Assembly (NCBI RefSeq): GCF_947498805.1
Contig: NZ_CANMLT010000011.1
Coordinates: 49,333-113,332, forward strand
Direction of reading: 5' to 3'
Origin: an uncultured Tenacibaculum sp.
GTDB taxonomy: Bacteria > Bacteroidota > Bacteroidia > Flavobacteriales > Flavobacteriaceae
DNA: 64,000 bases
The notes under the pieces: generated by a model
Seen by the model: only the letters and a program-made list of their open reading frames with translations
Told to the model about the DNA's origin: nothing
Database searches by the model: none
Shown: one piece after another, positions 1 to 8,454 of the stretch
Layout of the letters: each line of letters opens with the position of its first letter
Numbering within the stretch: position 1 is the stretch's first letter
Made by a program: the position numbers and the translations under genes

Positions 1-1
1 T

Positions 2-463
2 ATTACGATTGCCGCATTAATATCAACCTTCTCTGCTATCAATGCTTCTTTGTATGGAGGTAGTAGAGTGAACTATGAAATTGCAGAAGATGATGAACTT
101 CCGAAGCAATTTACCTGTCAATTATGGAATCAACCTATTGGATTATTTATCACTGCTATTGTAACACTTGTTTTAGTAAACACTTTACAGTTAGAAAGTA
201 TTTCTACGGCAGGAAGTGTTGGCTTTTTATTGATTTTTTCTATTGTTAATTTTGTCGGATTCAAACTTGCCAAAGATACTGGAAGTAATAAACTCATTCC
301 TTTAATAGGAGCCATACTATGCTTCTTTGCTATGTTAGCTTTATTAATACAGCATTACTCAGTAAGTAAAACAGACGTTTTTATTGCTATTGGAATTATT
401 GTGTTTAGTTTTGTAATTGAATTCGTTTATAAAAAATTAGAAGATCGAAAAAAAACGTCCTAA
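2..463 (+). CDS. APC-superfamily amino acid permease, C-terminal part (5' end outside window)
   Basis: The frame is open from base 2, so the gene starts upstream and only its last 153 codons are visible; the in-frame TTG at 50 is not a real start. The visible part begins with a conserved loop (SAINASLYGGSR, then AEDDELP) that I recognise from amino acid permeases of the APC superfamily. Four hydrophobic segments follow, matching the last transmembrane helices, and the protein ends with a short basic tail. Role by family: proton- or sodium-coupled uptake or exchange of amino acids in the inner membrane; substrate not predictable. Its stop codon overlaps the start of the next gene (TAATG), so the two are probably cotranscribed and translationally coupled. 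Confidence 0.75.
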   Translation: MTIAALISTFSAINASLYGGSRVNYEIAEDDELPKQFTCQLWNQPIGLFITAIVTLVLVNTLQLESISTAGSVGFLLIFSIVNFVGFKLAKDTGSNKLIPLIGAILCFFAMLALLIQHYSVSKTDVFIAIGIIVFSFVIEFVYKKLEDRKKTS

Positions 464-1323
464 TGATTCAATTTATCAAAGAAGTATTTTCGCATTTCTT
501 TAATAGTAATACTTTTCAAAAAGGAGCCTCTTTAGCATATTATGCAGTGTTTTCCTTATTACCCATTATCATTATCATCACCTCTCTTTTAGGGGTATTC
601 TTTGGTGAGCAAGCCGTTTCAGGAGAAATATACCATCAACTTAAAGATACTTTAGGTAGTGACGCAGCCAATCAAATACAAAACATTATTAAAAATCAAC
701 ACACGCAACATAATAATGTGCTAACTACGAGTATAGGGTTTCTTACGCTAGCACTTAGTGCCTCTGGAATGTTTATTCAAATTCATAATGCTTTCAATAG
801 CATTTGGAATATAAAAGCCAAACCCAAAAGTAGTATTCTAAGCTATTTCACCAAACACCTTGCTTCATTTATTTTATTAATCGTTCTTTTCTTTATAATA
901 CTTATTAGTACTACAATTAATACTTTTTTAGTTGGTTTAACTCACAAAGGACATTATCAATTGGAGTTTTCATATATCTATGAGCATACCTTATCGTTTA
1001 TTGTATTCAGTCTAGTATTTGGAATGATGTTTAAGTTTCTAGGCGATGCAAAAGTACATTGGAAAGCTTCCTTGTTTGGAGGTTTATTTACAGCATTTTT
1101 GTTTATGATTGGAAAAGTTGCTATTGGACTTTATATAGGAAAAAGTCATATTTCTTCTACCTTTGGTTCCGCTAGTGTATTAGCTCTTATCATGCTTTGG
1201 GTATATTATACTTCTCAAATCATTTTTTTAGGAGCTTCGTTTGTCTACACACTCAGTGCAAAACTAGGTTGTCAAATTTTACCAAATGACAACGCAGTAA
1301 AAATTGAAAACGTTGAAGTCTAA
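463..1323 (+). CDS. YihY/virulence factor BrkB family inner membrane protein
   Basis: A 286-residue polytopic membrane protein. Near residues 20-45 it carries the family signature KGASLAYYAVFSLLPIIII, followed by five or so further hydrophobic segments, the usual YihY/BrkB topology. Family members were once misnamed ribonuclease BN; their true role is unclear and a transport or envelope role is only inference. The ATG overlaps the stop of the upstream permease by one base, which fixes the start and suggests one transcript. It converges on the DUF3995 gene with a gap of only seven bases and no clear terminator hairpin between them. Confidence 0.85.
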   Translation: MIQFIKEVFSHFFNSNTFQKGASLAYYAVFSLLPIIIIITSLLGVFFGEQAVSGEIYHQLKDTLGSDAANQIQNIIKNQHTQHNNVLTTSIGFLTLALSASGMFIQIHNAFNSIWNIKAKPKSSILSYFTKHLASFILLIVLFFIILISTTINTFLVGLTHKGHYQLEFSYIYEHTLSFIVFSLVFGMMFKFLGDAKVHWKASLFGGLFTAFLFMIGKVAIGLYIGKSHISSTFGSASVLALIMLWVYYTSQIIFLGASFVYTLSAKLGCQILPNDNAVKIENVEV

Positions 1324-1330
1324 TAAATTT

Positions 1331-1756
1331 CTAAAGTGTAGAAAGTAATAGTCCAACAATTCCTAAAAACAAACATAACGGAGAAAAATACTGAGTATCG
1401 TTCTTTGCAAATCGGGTATCTCTAATTCTTTTAAAAAAACCGACGTACTTAAACTCACCGATTGCTCTTATAATGAATATACTGGCTATGATATAAATTC
1501 CATAAATCTGTAACCAATTTGGAAAAACAGTTAGACTAACCAATCCCACTTTTTCTGTGTATATAATTGCAAAAACCATCATTACCAGAGCAACTAATAA
1601 AGTAGCTATCATTGGTGGACTCAATACCTTTTGGTCTTTGCTTTTTGTTGGTAAAACATCGGCTACTCCCCATTTTCCACCAAATGCCCAATAAAAATGA
1701 ATCCCCGAAATAAAAAAGAGAATTAAAACACTAATCACCCCTAAAAAATAAATCAT
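1331..1756 (-). CDS. DUF3995 family small membrane protein
   Basis: A 141-residue protein with four hydrophobic segments, at roughly residues 1-25, 47-67, 80-100 and 122-141, and an early conserved patch FYWAFGGKWG that is typical of DUF3995. No catalytic motif is visible; the function is unknown. It is divergent from hutI across a 48-bp gap that holds -7 elements for both directions, so the two may share regulation, but nothing ties the protein to histidine breakdown. Confidence 0.75.
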   Translation of the reverse strand: MIYFLGVISVLILFFISGIHFYWAFGGKWGVADVLPTKSKDQKVLSPPMIATLLVALVMMVFAIIYTEKVGLVSLTVFPNWLQIYGIYIIASIFIIRAIGEFKYVGFFKRIRDTRFAKNDTQYFSPLCLFLGIVGLLLSTL

Positions 1757-1758
1757 AA

Positions 1759-1794
1759 TTGTAGTTTTTAATGTAAGTTTGTCTTACAAAACTA
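1759..1794. promoter_or_regulatory. Divergent promoter pair with an inverted repeat (DUF3995 / hutI)
   Basis: TAAGTTTG at 1774-1781 fits the Bacteroidetes -7 consensus TAnnTTTG for hutI (start 1805). On the opposite strand TAGTTTTG, complement of 1787-1794, fits for the DUF3995 gene. The inverted repeat TGTAAG-TTTGT-CTTACA (1772-1788) overlaps both -7 elements and could be an operator. No convincing -33 TTTG was found for either. Seen in sequence; function inferred. Confidence 0.5.
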
Positions 1795-1804
1795 AGAACA
1801 ACAC

Positions 1805-3037
1805 ATGACAACTTTATTGATAAATATCAAGGAATTAATACAAGTTAGAGAAAACAATATTAAAAAGGTATCTGGAGCTGATATGAAAGTTTTACCAACG
1901 ATCAAAAATGCTTTTTTACTTTTAGAAGATGATACAATTATTGACTATGGAAGTATGGAGAATGTGCCTTCTTCGGCAGATACTACCATTGATTGTACTG
2001 GTAAAATGATCTTACCTACTTGGTGTGATTCTCATACGCATATTGTTTATGCCGGAAACCGTGAACAAGAATTTGTTGATAGAATTAACGGACTTACCTA
2101 TGAAGAGATCGCTAATAAAGGAGGTGGAATTTTAAATTCCGCTAAAAAACTACAAGGAACTTCAGAAGATGATTTATACGAACAATCTTCTAAACGTTTA
2201 GAAGAAGTAATGCAGTTAGGTACCGGAGCTGTTGAAATTAAATCAGGATACGGACTTACGGTAGAAGCTGAATTAAAAATGCTTCGTGTTATTAAGAAGT
2301 TAAGAGAAAACTATAAGCTCCCTATTAAAGCTACCTTTTTAGGAGCTCATGCTTTTCCTACGGAATATAAAAACAACAAAGAAGGTTATATTGATTTAAT
2401 CATTAACGAAATGCTACCTAAAATTGCTGAAGAAAATTTAGCTGAATTTATCGATGCATTTTGTGAAACAGGATATTTCTCTGTAGAGGACACAGATAAA
2501 ATCTTAGAGGCTGGTAAAAGATATGGATTAACACCGAAGGTACATGTGAATCAATTTACCACTATTGGAGGTGTACAAGTGAGTGTAAAGCATGATGCAT
2601 TATCTGTTGACCATTTAGAAGTAATGAACGCAGAAGATATTGAAACTTTAAAAGGAACGAAAACCATGCCAGTAGCATTACCATCTTGCTCATACTTTTT
2701 AAGTATCCCTTATACTCCTGCAAGAGAGATTATGAACGCAGGTTTACCTTTAGCATTGGCTACAGATTTTAACCCTGGCTCTACGCCATCTGGCAACATG
2801 AATTTTGTAGTTGCCACGGCTTGTATTAAAATGAAAATGACTCCTGAAGAAGCTATCAATGCTGCTACTATTAACGGAGCTTATGCCATGAATCTTTCTG
2901 AAGAAGTTGGAAGTATAACTAAAGGAAAAAAGGCGAATTTTATTCTTACCAAAGAGATTTTAAGCTATGGAGCTATTCCATATAATTTTGGTTCTGTATT
3001 GATTGATTCAGTTTTCATTAACGGAAAAGCGATTTAA
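1805..3037 (+). CDS. hutI: Imidazolonepropionase
   Basis: Third enzyme of histidine degradation: hydrolyses 4-imidazolone-5-propanoate to N-formimino-L-glutamate in the cytoplasm. The 410-residue length is normal. The amidohydrolase metal motif is HTH (His77, His79, in DSHTHI), followed by EIKSGYGL, FLGAHAF, HVNQFTTIGG, VDHLE and the late LATDFNPGSTPSGNM segment that are characteristic of HutI. The ATG at 1805 follows a TAnnTTTG element by 23 bp. hutG starts one base after the stop, so the two consecutive pathway steps form an operon; hutH and hutU are not in the window. Confidence 0.95.
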   Translation: MTTLLINIKELIQVRENNIKKVSGADMKVLPTIKNAFLLLEDDTIIDYGSMENVPSSADTTIDCTGKMILPTWCDSHTHIVYAGNREQEFVDRINGLTYEEIANKGGGILNSAKKLQGTSEDDLYEQSSKRLEEVMQLGTGAVEIKSGYGLTVEAELKMLRVIKKLRENYKLPIKATFLGAHAFPTEYKNNKEGYIDLIINEMLPKIAEENLAEFIDAFCETGYFSVEDTDKILEAGKRYGLTPKVHVNQFTTIGGVQVSVKHDALSVDHLEVMNAEDIETLKGTKTMPVALPSCSYFLSIPYTPAREIMNAGLPLALATDFNPGSTPSGNMNFVVATACIKMKMTPEEAINAATINGAYAMNLSEEVGSITKGKKANFILTKEILSYGAIPYNFGSVLIDSVFINGKAI

Positions 3038-3038
3038 T

Positions 3039-4034
3039 ATGTTACGTATTTTTTCTAAGGCAGAAATTCAAGCATTTGTAAGTCCAAGAGAAGGAGAAAT
3101 AAAATTAGGTGAAATAGTACAAACCATTTCTAGTCTTGATGAGTTGAATAATACCTCAGCTAACTATATTATACTTGGTGTTCCTGAAGATATTGGTGTA
3201 AAAATGAATTACGGAAATGGAGGTGCACAAACAGCTTTTACTCCTGCTTTAAAATCTTTTTTAAACACACAACAAAATCAATTTATCGACGGAAAGGATA
3301 TTCTGATACTTGGTTATCTAGATTATGCTGAAGAGGTTGCTAAATTTGATGGATCTGATCGTGAAAAAGGTGATTATTTAGTAAAAGCTATTGATAAAAA
3401 GCTATCTGAAGTTATCAAAGTCATTGTAGCATCTGGTAAAGTTCCAATAATTATAGGCGGAGGACACAACAATGCTTATGGAAATTTAAAAGGACTTTCT
3501 GAAGGAAAAAATCAACCTATAAATGTAATTAACTTAGATGCTCATACAGATTTACGTCGTTTAGAAGAGCGTCATAGTGGTAATGGTTTTTCTTATGCCA
3601 TTAAACATACATACGTTGATAAATATTTTATGTTTGGTTTACATGAAAACTATACGCCACAATACATTTTTGATGAGATTCATAGTAATATAAATATCGA
3701 TTATAATTTATATGAGGAATTGGAAGTTTATAAAACAACTTCTTTTGAAAACGAACTACAACGTTCAGAAAATTTTATTCAAGAAAAACCTTTCGGTATT
3801 GAAATCGATTTAGATTGTATTCAACATTTTCCTAGCAGTGCGATGACACCAAGTGGTTTTCAACCTCAACAAGCACGTAGGTTTGTTTACTTTCTTGGAA
3901 AAAACAACAATGCTTCTTATTTACATATTTGTGAAGGTGCTCCAGCAGTAATGAAAGATGCAATTGCTAATGGACAAGTAGGAAAGTTTATTTCTTATTT
4001 AATTTCTGATTTTATAAAAGCTAAAAACTCTTAG
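3039..4034 (+). CDS. hutG: Formimidoylglutamase (arginase family)
   Basis: Fourth step of histidine breakdown: splits N-formimino-L-glutamate into glutamate and formamide. The 331-residue protein has the arginase-fold manganese ligands: His143 in GGGHN, Asp167/His169/Asp171 in DAHTD, and Asp257/Asp259 in EIDLD. The frame stays open for 12 codons upstream, inside hutI, but the ATG at 3039, one base after the hutI stop, gives the natural N-terminus. Agmatinase or arginase would be the alternatives for this fold; direct linkage to hutI makes HutG the best call. Confidence 0.9.
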   Translation: MLRIFSKAEIQAFVSPREGEIKLGEIVQTISSLDELNNTSANYIILGVPEDIGVKMNYGNGGAQTAFTPALKSFLNTQQNQFIDGKDILILGYLDYAEEVAKFDGSDREKGDYLVKAIDKKLSEVIKVIVASGKVPIIIGGGHNNAYGNLKGLSEGKNQPINVINLDAHTDLRRLEERHSGNGFSYAIKHTYVDKYFMFGLHENYTPQYIFDEIHSNINIDYNLYEELEVYKTTSFENELQRSENFIQEKPFGIEIDLDCIQHFPSSAMTPSGFQPQQARRFVYFLGKNNNASYLHICEGAPAVMKDAIANGQVGKFISYLISDFIKAKNS

Positions 4035-4087
4035 ATAAACTAAAAGAGAATGTCGTTTTTTTACAATTAAAGCTTCTTTTATCAAAT

Positions 4088-4095
4088 TACTTTTG
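4088..4095 (+). promoter_or_regulatory. -7 promoter element of the ABM/AraC pair
   Basis: TACTTTTG matches TAnnTTTG and lies 21 bp upstream of the ATG at 4117, giving a short leader. No clear -33 TTTG at the usual distance. Confidence 0.45.
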
Positions 4096-4116
4096 AGTCT
4101 ATAAACATAAATCTAT

Positions 4117-4395
4117 ATGAAAAAAATAATTATAGCCCAATTAAGTATAAAAGAAGCGTATAAAGCGCAATTTTTAAACCTTTCTGAAGATATGGTAACA
4201 ACTAGTAATTCTGAAGAAGGGTGCATTACATATCAACTACATAACGATGTATTTGACTCTAATAGTTTTTTATTTTATGAAGAATATATAAATGAGGAAG
4301 CCGTTAATCATCATAATAACTCAATTCATTTCAGTAGTTTTATTAATGCTATTACTCCCCTTTTAACCAAAGCGCCAATTATTAACATGTACTAA
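4117..4395 (+). CDS. Antibiotic biosynthesis monooxygenase (ABM/YgiN-like) family protein
   Basis: A 92-residue single-domain protein. The pattern of an early strand (KKIIIAQLSI), a central EEGCITYQLH strand, then FLFYEEYINEEAVNHH and a helix ending HFSSFI is that of the dimeric alpha-beta ABM fold, which includes quinol monooxygenases such as YgiN and small-molecule-binding relatives. Substrate unknown; it could equally be a non-catalytic binding protein. It is followed after 3 nt by an AraC-type regulator, so it is probably cotranscribed with, and perhaps controlled by, that regulator. Confidence 0.75.
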   Translation: MKKIIIAQLSIKEAYKAQFLNLSEDMVTTSNSEEGCITYQLHNDVFDSNSFLFYEEYINEEAVNHHNNSIHFSSFINAITPLLTKAPIINMY

Positions 4396-4398
4396 TTA

Positions 4399-5190
4399 AT
4401 GAGTAGAACCCACTATAAACCGTCAAAATACCTGTCTAATTATATAGATAGGTATTTTGTTTGTTCACAAAATAAAGGGCTTCCTTTAATTTTACCTGGT
4501 ACTGGTTTAGAACTGCTTTTTCATTTAAAAGATTCCTTATCTATAACTAATAAAAAGTTAGGTGTTGCACATACCATTTGTCCGAGAGAAAGATTGTTAT
4601 TTGATACTACTAATAATGTAAACTATATTTCTGTACGTTTTCACAGCGGCACTTTTAGACACTTTACCAATATACCACATAAATACATTGTTAATCATTA
4701 CCTAACCGTTGAGGATATTTGGCGTAATGAAGGTACAGAACTTCTAAGCAGATTAAATGATTTGAGTACTATTCACAAAAAAATACAACTAATAGATGCT
4801 TTTTTATGTAAACAGTTAGTTAAAAATTTAAATCACGAACCTGTTAATTGGAATAGCGCTATTAAAAACTTATACAAAAACTACAATACGATTACTTTAC
4901 ATGAGCTCGCCAATCATTGTAATTTAAGCTATCGACAGTTCGAAAGAAATTTTAAACAACATTTTGGTATTACTCCTAAAAAGTTTCAACGTATCACTCG
5001 ATTACAAAAAACAGTTAAGAATGTTTTATTAAGCAAGAGCAAACACTATTTACACACTGCTTTAGATTCTGGATATTACGATCAAAGTCATTTCATCAAA
5101 GAGTTCAAATATTTTTCAGGGTTAACGCCTTCAGAATATTTTGTTGCTGAAAATTTTGACAATCATTTCTATTATAAGTCCTTAAAATAG
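4399..5190 (+). CDS. AraC family transcriptional regulator
   Basis: 263 residues. The N-terminal part (about 1-150) resembles the cupin-like sensing domain of AraC regulators without a clear ligand motif (FLLPGTGLELLFHL-type strand near residue 30). The C-terminal 100 residues hold two helix-turn-helix units: LHELANHCNLSYRQFERNFK, then a second one around DQSHFIKEFKYFSGLTPSEY, the classical AraC signature. Probably a cytoplasmic regulator of its own operon (the ABM gene 3 nt upstream). Effector unknown. It converges on the LytTR gene 19 bp downstream without an obvious terminator. Confidence 0.88.
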   Translation: MSRTHYKPSKYLSNYIDRYFVCSQNKGLPLILPGTGLELLFHLKDSLSITNKKLGVAHTICPRERLLFDTTNNVNYISVRFHSGTFRHFTNIPHKYIVNHYLTVEDIWRNEGTELLSRLNDLSTIHKKIQLIDAFLCKQLVKNLNHEPVNWNSAIKNLYKNYNTITLHELANHCNLSYRQFERNFKQHFGITPKKFQRITRLQKTVKNVLLSKSKHYLHTALDSGYYDQSHFIKEFKYFSGLTPSEYFVAENFDNHFYYKSLK

Positions 5191-5208
5191 TAACGTTAAT
5201 TTTCAATT

Positions 5209-5964
5209 CTATTGAATAAACTCCTTAAACTGTTTTACACGTTCTCTACTAACTATAATTTCTTGCTCTTTAAACGAGTTCAATTTCAATTGTAATCGTG
5301 AATTTGTATAAGAAACGATGTCATTAATCGAGTTTATATGTACTATAAAAGTTCTATTAACTCTAAAGAATTTTTCTGGGTCTAACTCATCAATCCAGTG
5401 CTCTAATGAATGGTCTATTAAATAATTCCTGTTAGCATTCGTATGAATATATGTGGCTTTATTTTCTGAATAAAAACATTCTATCTCATCAGTATGAATA
5501 ATCTTAAGATGTTGACCTACTTTGATGGTAAATCGTTTTTTAAATTTTCTATCAATTGGGTTAATTAGAAGCTTACGAATTTCATCAATATCTACTCTTA
5601 AATCGGTTTGCTTAGGTTGTTGTTCTTTAAACTTATTTACTGCAACTTTCAACTCATCTTCATCAATAGGTTTCAACAAATAATCTATCGAATTTAATTT
5701 AAAGGCTTTTAAAGCATATTCATCATAAGCAGTTGTAAAAATTATAGCAGACTTCACAGGCACTTCTTCAAAAATCTCGAATGATAATCCATCTGATAAT
5801 TGAATATCTAAGAAAATTAAATCAGGATGTTCGTTATTTTGAAACCAGTTAATTGCTTCTTCTACCGAATGTAACATTTCTTGCACAGGAATATCTAGTG
5901 CTGCTAACATTCTGTTTAGCCTTCTTGCTGCTGGTTTTTCATCTTCTATAATTAATACTTTCAT
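5209..5964 (-). CDS. LytTR-family response regulator
   Basis: 251 residues: a receiver domain (about 1-120) with the acidic start LIIEDE, the phospho-acceptor aspartate in DLIFLDIQL, a Thr in IFTTAYDEYAL and the Lys of LLKPIDEDE; then a C-terminal LytTR DNA-binding domain (about 145-251) with FTIKVGQHLK, IECFYSENK and FFRVNRTFIV. It is the last gene of the leftward operon that begins at DUF2141 (10553), and the natural partner is the LytS-type kinase at 8753-10114. Such regulators usually bind pairs of short direct repeats about 21 bp apart. Confidence 0.92.
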   Translation of the reverse strand: MKVLIIEDEKPAARRLNRMLAALDIPVQEMLHSVEEAINWFQNNEHPDLIFLDIQLSDGLSFEIFEEVPVKSAIIFTTAYDEYALKAFKLNSIDYLLKPIDEDELKVAVNKFKEQQPKQTDLRVDIDEIRKLLINPIDRKFKKRFTIKVGQHLKIIHTDEIECFYSENKATYIHTNANRNYLIDHSLEHWIDELDPEKFFRVNRTFIVHINSINDIVSYTNSRLQLKLNSFKEQEIIVSRERVKQFKEFIQ

Positions 5965-5992
5965 CTATCTCTCGTTTGGTGCTACTAATATA

Positions 5993-7123
5993 TTATTTTA
6001 CTTCTTTTCCTTGTTTAAAAACTCGCTTTGTTTTAGCTATATCTTCGATGTTTTCCGTCGGATTTCCATCTACTAAAACCATATCTGCTCTATAACCTTC
6101 TTTTAAAAATCCTTTGCCTTTTAAATTAAAATGAATCGCTGGTAAAGATGTTGCCGATTTTAATACATCAACAGTAGATAAGCCTGCTTCTTTTAACAAC
6201 TTCAATTCTTTATACAAATCGGTTCCGTAGTTAATATTCCCATTTGGTGGGTCGGTTCCTGCTAAAATTGGAACTCCAATTTCATGTAATCTTTTTACCT
6301 CCGCTTGCATAATTTTTACTTTTTCTAAAGCCTGCTCTTTGGTCTTTTTATAAAAAAGTTCTTGTACTTTTTGCATGGTTAAAAGTGTTGGAACTACGAA
6401 GAATTTCTCTTCTTTTAAATCGTCAAATTGTTCCTTGGTTAAGGATGTATCTTCCCATATATGTACCAATCCATCTGCCTTATTTTTTAATACTTCATGT
6501 GCATCAGCTGCTTTAGCAACATGAACGACTGCTTTTTTATTTACTTCATGAGTAGCTTCAATCAAAGCCTTAGTTGTTTCTTTATTTAATGTTGCTTTCC
6601 AAGGTTCTCTAATAATCTTTATATAATCTGCTCCTGCATTTACCCTTCCTTCAACAAAACCTTTTGCCTCTTCTGGTTTAGTTAAAGTTGGAGTTGGAAA
6701 TCCATACTGAGTTCCATGCCCTTTTGGTACAGTTGCAGCACCTCCTGCACAGTAATAATCGGCGTGCTTATTTGATGTTCTAAAACCTTTCATCATAGGA
6801 ATCAACGTTTCTACTGCATGCATGTCTAATAAGTTTAAAACTCCTGCCTGAGCAGCTTGTTCCAAACTTGCCGGAGCCCAAACATGCACATGCGCATTGG
6901 TTAACCCTGGTAGTAATGTTTTTCCTTTTCCATCAATTATATTTTGATGCTGTATAGGCTCATTCGCTATTTTAGAAACTTTCCCATCAGCAATTAATAT
7001 TGAGACATTCTCTTTTACCTTTTCTCCATCAAATAGTCTTACATTGTTTATCACAAAACTTTCCTGTGAGAATACAAATGAGGTTATAAATAGTAGGGTA
7101 TATAGTAATTTAATTTTCATCAA
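5993..7123 (-). CDS. Exported amidohydrolase family protein
   Basis: 376 residues with an N-terminal signal peptide (hydrophobic stretch ending FVFSQ near residue 20). The amidohydrolase metal site is visible as HVHVWAP (HxH) near residue 78, a Lys in YIKIIREPW that may be the carboxylated lysine, HVAKAADAHE, and a final AGTDPPNG aspartate near residue 290. This is the imidazolonepropionase-like/prolidase-like branch of the superfamily; the substrate (a cyclic amide or dipeptide) cannot be read from sequence. It sits between the 2TM array and the response regulator in one operon, an unusual guest in a signalling locus. Confidence 0.85.
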   Translation of the reverse strand: MMKIKLLYTLLFITSFVFSQESFVINNVRLFDGEKVKENVSILIADGKVSKIANEPIQHQNIIDGKGKTLLPGLTNAHVHVWAPASLEQAAQAGVLNLLDMHAVETLIPMMKGFRTSNKHADYYCAGGAATVPKGHGTQYGFPTPTLTKPEEAKGFVEGRVNAGADYIKIIREPWKATLNKETTKALIEATHEVNKKAVVHVAKAADAHEVLKNKADGLVHIWEDTSLTKEQFDDLKEEKFFVVPTLLTMQKVQELFYKKTKEQALEKVKIMQAEVKRLHEIGVPILAGTDPPNGNINYGTDLYKELKLLKEAGLSTVDVLKSATSLPAIHFNLKGKGFLKEGYRADMVLVDGNPTENIEDIAKTKRVFKQGKEVK

Positions 7124-7137
7124 TTTTTGTTTTTAAG

Positions 7138-7458
7138 TTATCTTCTTTGTTCTTCATTCATATATTCTTTAATCTTTCGCTCTTCCCAGTTTTTACCGAA
7201 TAGGTTTGGTATTCCAAAAGTTCCTATTGCATGAAAAACTACTATTACTCCCCACCAAAATATAAATCGGTAATTAGAAGCATCTGTTAAAGCTTCGAAA
7301 ACTGAATCTCCGTATTGAATATCCTTGTAAATTCTTCTTATTATTAAAAATCCGTTTATAGCTAAATAAACCGTTAAGTGTTTATAAAATTGTTTAATAT
7401 CTTGAACTCTCTTTTGAGCTCTATTGTATCGTTCTCCTCTTAAATAATCTCGTTTCAT
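7138..7458 (-). CDS. 2TM domain-containing protein (array member 6, longer-loop type)
   Basis: 106 residues. Pattern of the family: basic amphipathic N-terminus (RYNRAQKRVQDIKQFYKHL), first transmembrane segment, an extended loop of about 30 residues, second segment with WGVIVVFHAIGTFG, and the C-terminal signature WEERKIKEYM. Function unknown; known family fact is only the name 2TM (two transmembrane segments). Last of five stand-alone paralogues, 14 nt before the amidohydrolase start. Together with 7490-7810 and 7814-8161 it forms the longer-loop subgroup, which lacks the HWFWF motif. Confidence 0.85.
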   Translation of the reverse strand: MKRDYLRGERYNRAQKRVQDIKQFYKHLTVYLAINGFLIIRRIYKDIQYGDSVFEALTDASNYRFIFWWGVIVVFHAIGTFGIPNLFGKNWEERKIKEYMNEEQRR

Positions 7459-7489
7459 AATTGTGTAGGTTAGTTGGTTGTTTTGTTCT

Positions 7490-7810
7490 TTAGTTGGACC
7501 TATTCATATATTCTTTAATCTTACGATCTTCCCAACTCTTGGTAAAAGAATTATTAAATCCGAAAACTCTAATTGTATGAATTACCAGTATAATACCCCA
7601 AATAATCCATGAAGAGGAAATTTTATAATCGTAAAATATTTCTACAATACTTTCATTATTTCCTATACCTCTTAAAATATCTTTCCAAGAAATAAGCGTG
7701 TTTATTATTAAATAAACAGCAAGGTGCCAATAGTATCCTTTTAACTCTTCTACTCTTTTTTTAGCTTGAAGGTATTTTACTTCTTCAGCATTAGGTTCAA
7801 TAACTTTCAT
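7490..7810 (-). CDS. 2TM domain-containing protein (array member 5, longer-loop type)
   Basis: 106 residues; N-terminal helix YLQAKKRVEELKGYYWHLAV, first membrane segment, loop with an acidic GNNESIVE stretch, second segment WIIWGIILVIHTIRVFGF, then WEDRKIKEYM. The conserved histidine of the second segment and the C-terminal W-E-x-R-K-I-K-E-x-M motif are kept. Separated by 31 nt from the next 2TM gene downstream and 3 nt from the one upstream, so clearly part of the same transcript. No enzymatic motif. Confidence 0.85.
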   Translation of the reverse strand: MKVIEPNAEEVKYLQAKKRVEELKGYYWHLAVYLIINTLISWKDILRGIGNNESIVEIFYDYKISSSWIIWGIILVIHTIRVFGFNNSFTKSWEDRKIKEYMNRSN

Positions 7811-7813
7811 AAC

Positions 7814-8161
7814 TTATTTTTTAGTTATTCTGTTACTTCTTTCTTCTTCCTCCTTCATTAGTTCCTCAATTTTACGCTCTTCCCAACTTTTTGTCATTAC
7901 TGAAGGAAATCCGAAAACTCCTAACCAATGAAAAAATACTCCTATTCCCCATCCCATCCATGTCATATATACTCCAGGATGTGTAATTGCGTCAGAGAAA
8001 CTCCTTCCATCATCATTTGTTAATCCATAAACAATCACTCCACTAATAAAAATATTTACTAAAATGTATACTGTTAAATGAACATAAAAGCCTTTTATAT
8101 CGTTTACTCTTTTTTTAGCTTTTACGTATCGTTGTTCTTCTATATAGTTTTTGTGGTCCAT
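7814..8161 (-). CDS. 2TM domain-containing protein (array member 4, longer-loop type)
   Basis: 115 residues, the longest stand-alone member. N-terminal YVKAKKRVNDIKGFYVHLTV, first membrane segment, long loop (about residues 48-70, GLTNDDGRSFSDAITHPGV), second segment MGWGIGVFFHWLGVFGFP, then WEERKIEELM and an acidic/basic tail. Both membrane segments and the His in the second segment are preserved. Four nt separate it from the gene upstream. Confidence 0.85.
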   Translation of the reverse strand: MDHKNYIEEQRYVKAKKRVNDIKGFYVHLTVYILVNIFISGVIVYGLTNDDGRSFSDAITHPGVYMTWMGWGIGVFFHWLGVFGFPSVMTKSWEERKIEELMKEEEERSNRITKK

Positions 8162-8165
8162 CTTT

Positions 8166-8453
8166 CTATCTTTTTTCGTTCATAAATTCTTTAATCTTTT
8201 GCTCTTCCCAGTCTTTTCCAAAACCTAACTTATCAAAGCCAAAAACAGTAAGCCAATGCATTACAATGCTGAATGAAATTCCGCCTATGGCAAACCAAAA
8301 CCAATGAAATTCTGGAACAAATTTTAAGTTTATAAAAATGATTACTGGAATTATAAAAATGGTTACTGCAAGATGAACATAAAATCCTTTTATCTTTTTT
8401 ACCTTTTCCTTTGCCTTTATAAATCGATATTCTTCAGTTCTTCTATCCTTCAT
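8166..8453 (-). CDS. 2TM domain-containing protein (array member 3, HWFWF type)
   Basis: 95 residues. N-terminal FIKAKEKVKKIKGFYVHLAV, first membrane segment ending FINLKFVPEFHWFWFAIGG, second segment with VMHWLTVFGF, then WEEQKIKEFM. The FHWFWF patch between the two segments is shared with the neighbour 8455-8751 and with the C-terminal domain of the kinase, defining a short-loop subgroup. One base separates its stop side from nothing functional; the upstream 2TM gene ends two bases before its start codon, so expression is surely coupled. Confidence 0.85.
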   Translation of the reverse strand: MKDRRTEEYRFIKAKEKVKKIKGFYVHLAVTIFIIPVIIFINLKFVPEFHWFWFAIGGISFSIVMHWLTVFGFDKLGFGKDWEEQKIKEFMNEKR

Positions 8454-8454
8454 C

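Noticed and set aside
50..463. Small 137-residue membrane protein starting with TTG at 50
   Set aside because: The frame and a conserved permease motif extend back to base 2; it is the end of a larger gene.
3003..3038. 12-codon extension of hutG into hutI
   Set aside because: Starts from a non-ATG codon within hutI; the ATG at 3039 fits the family start.
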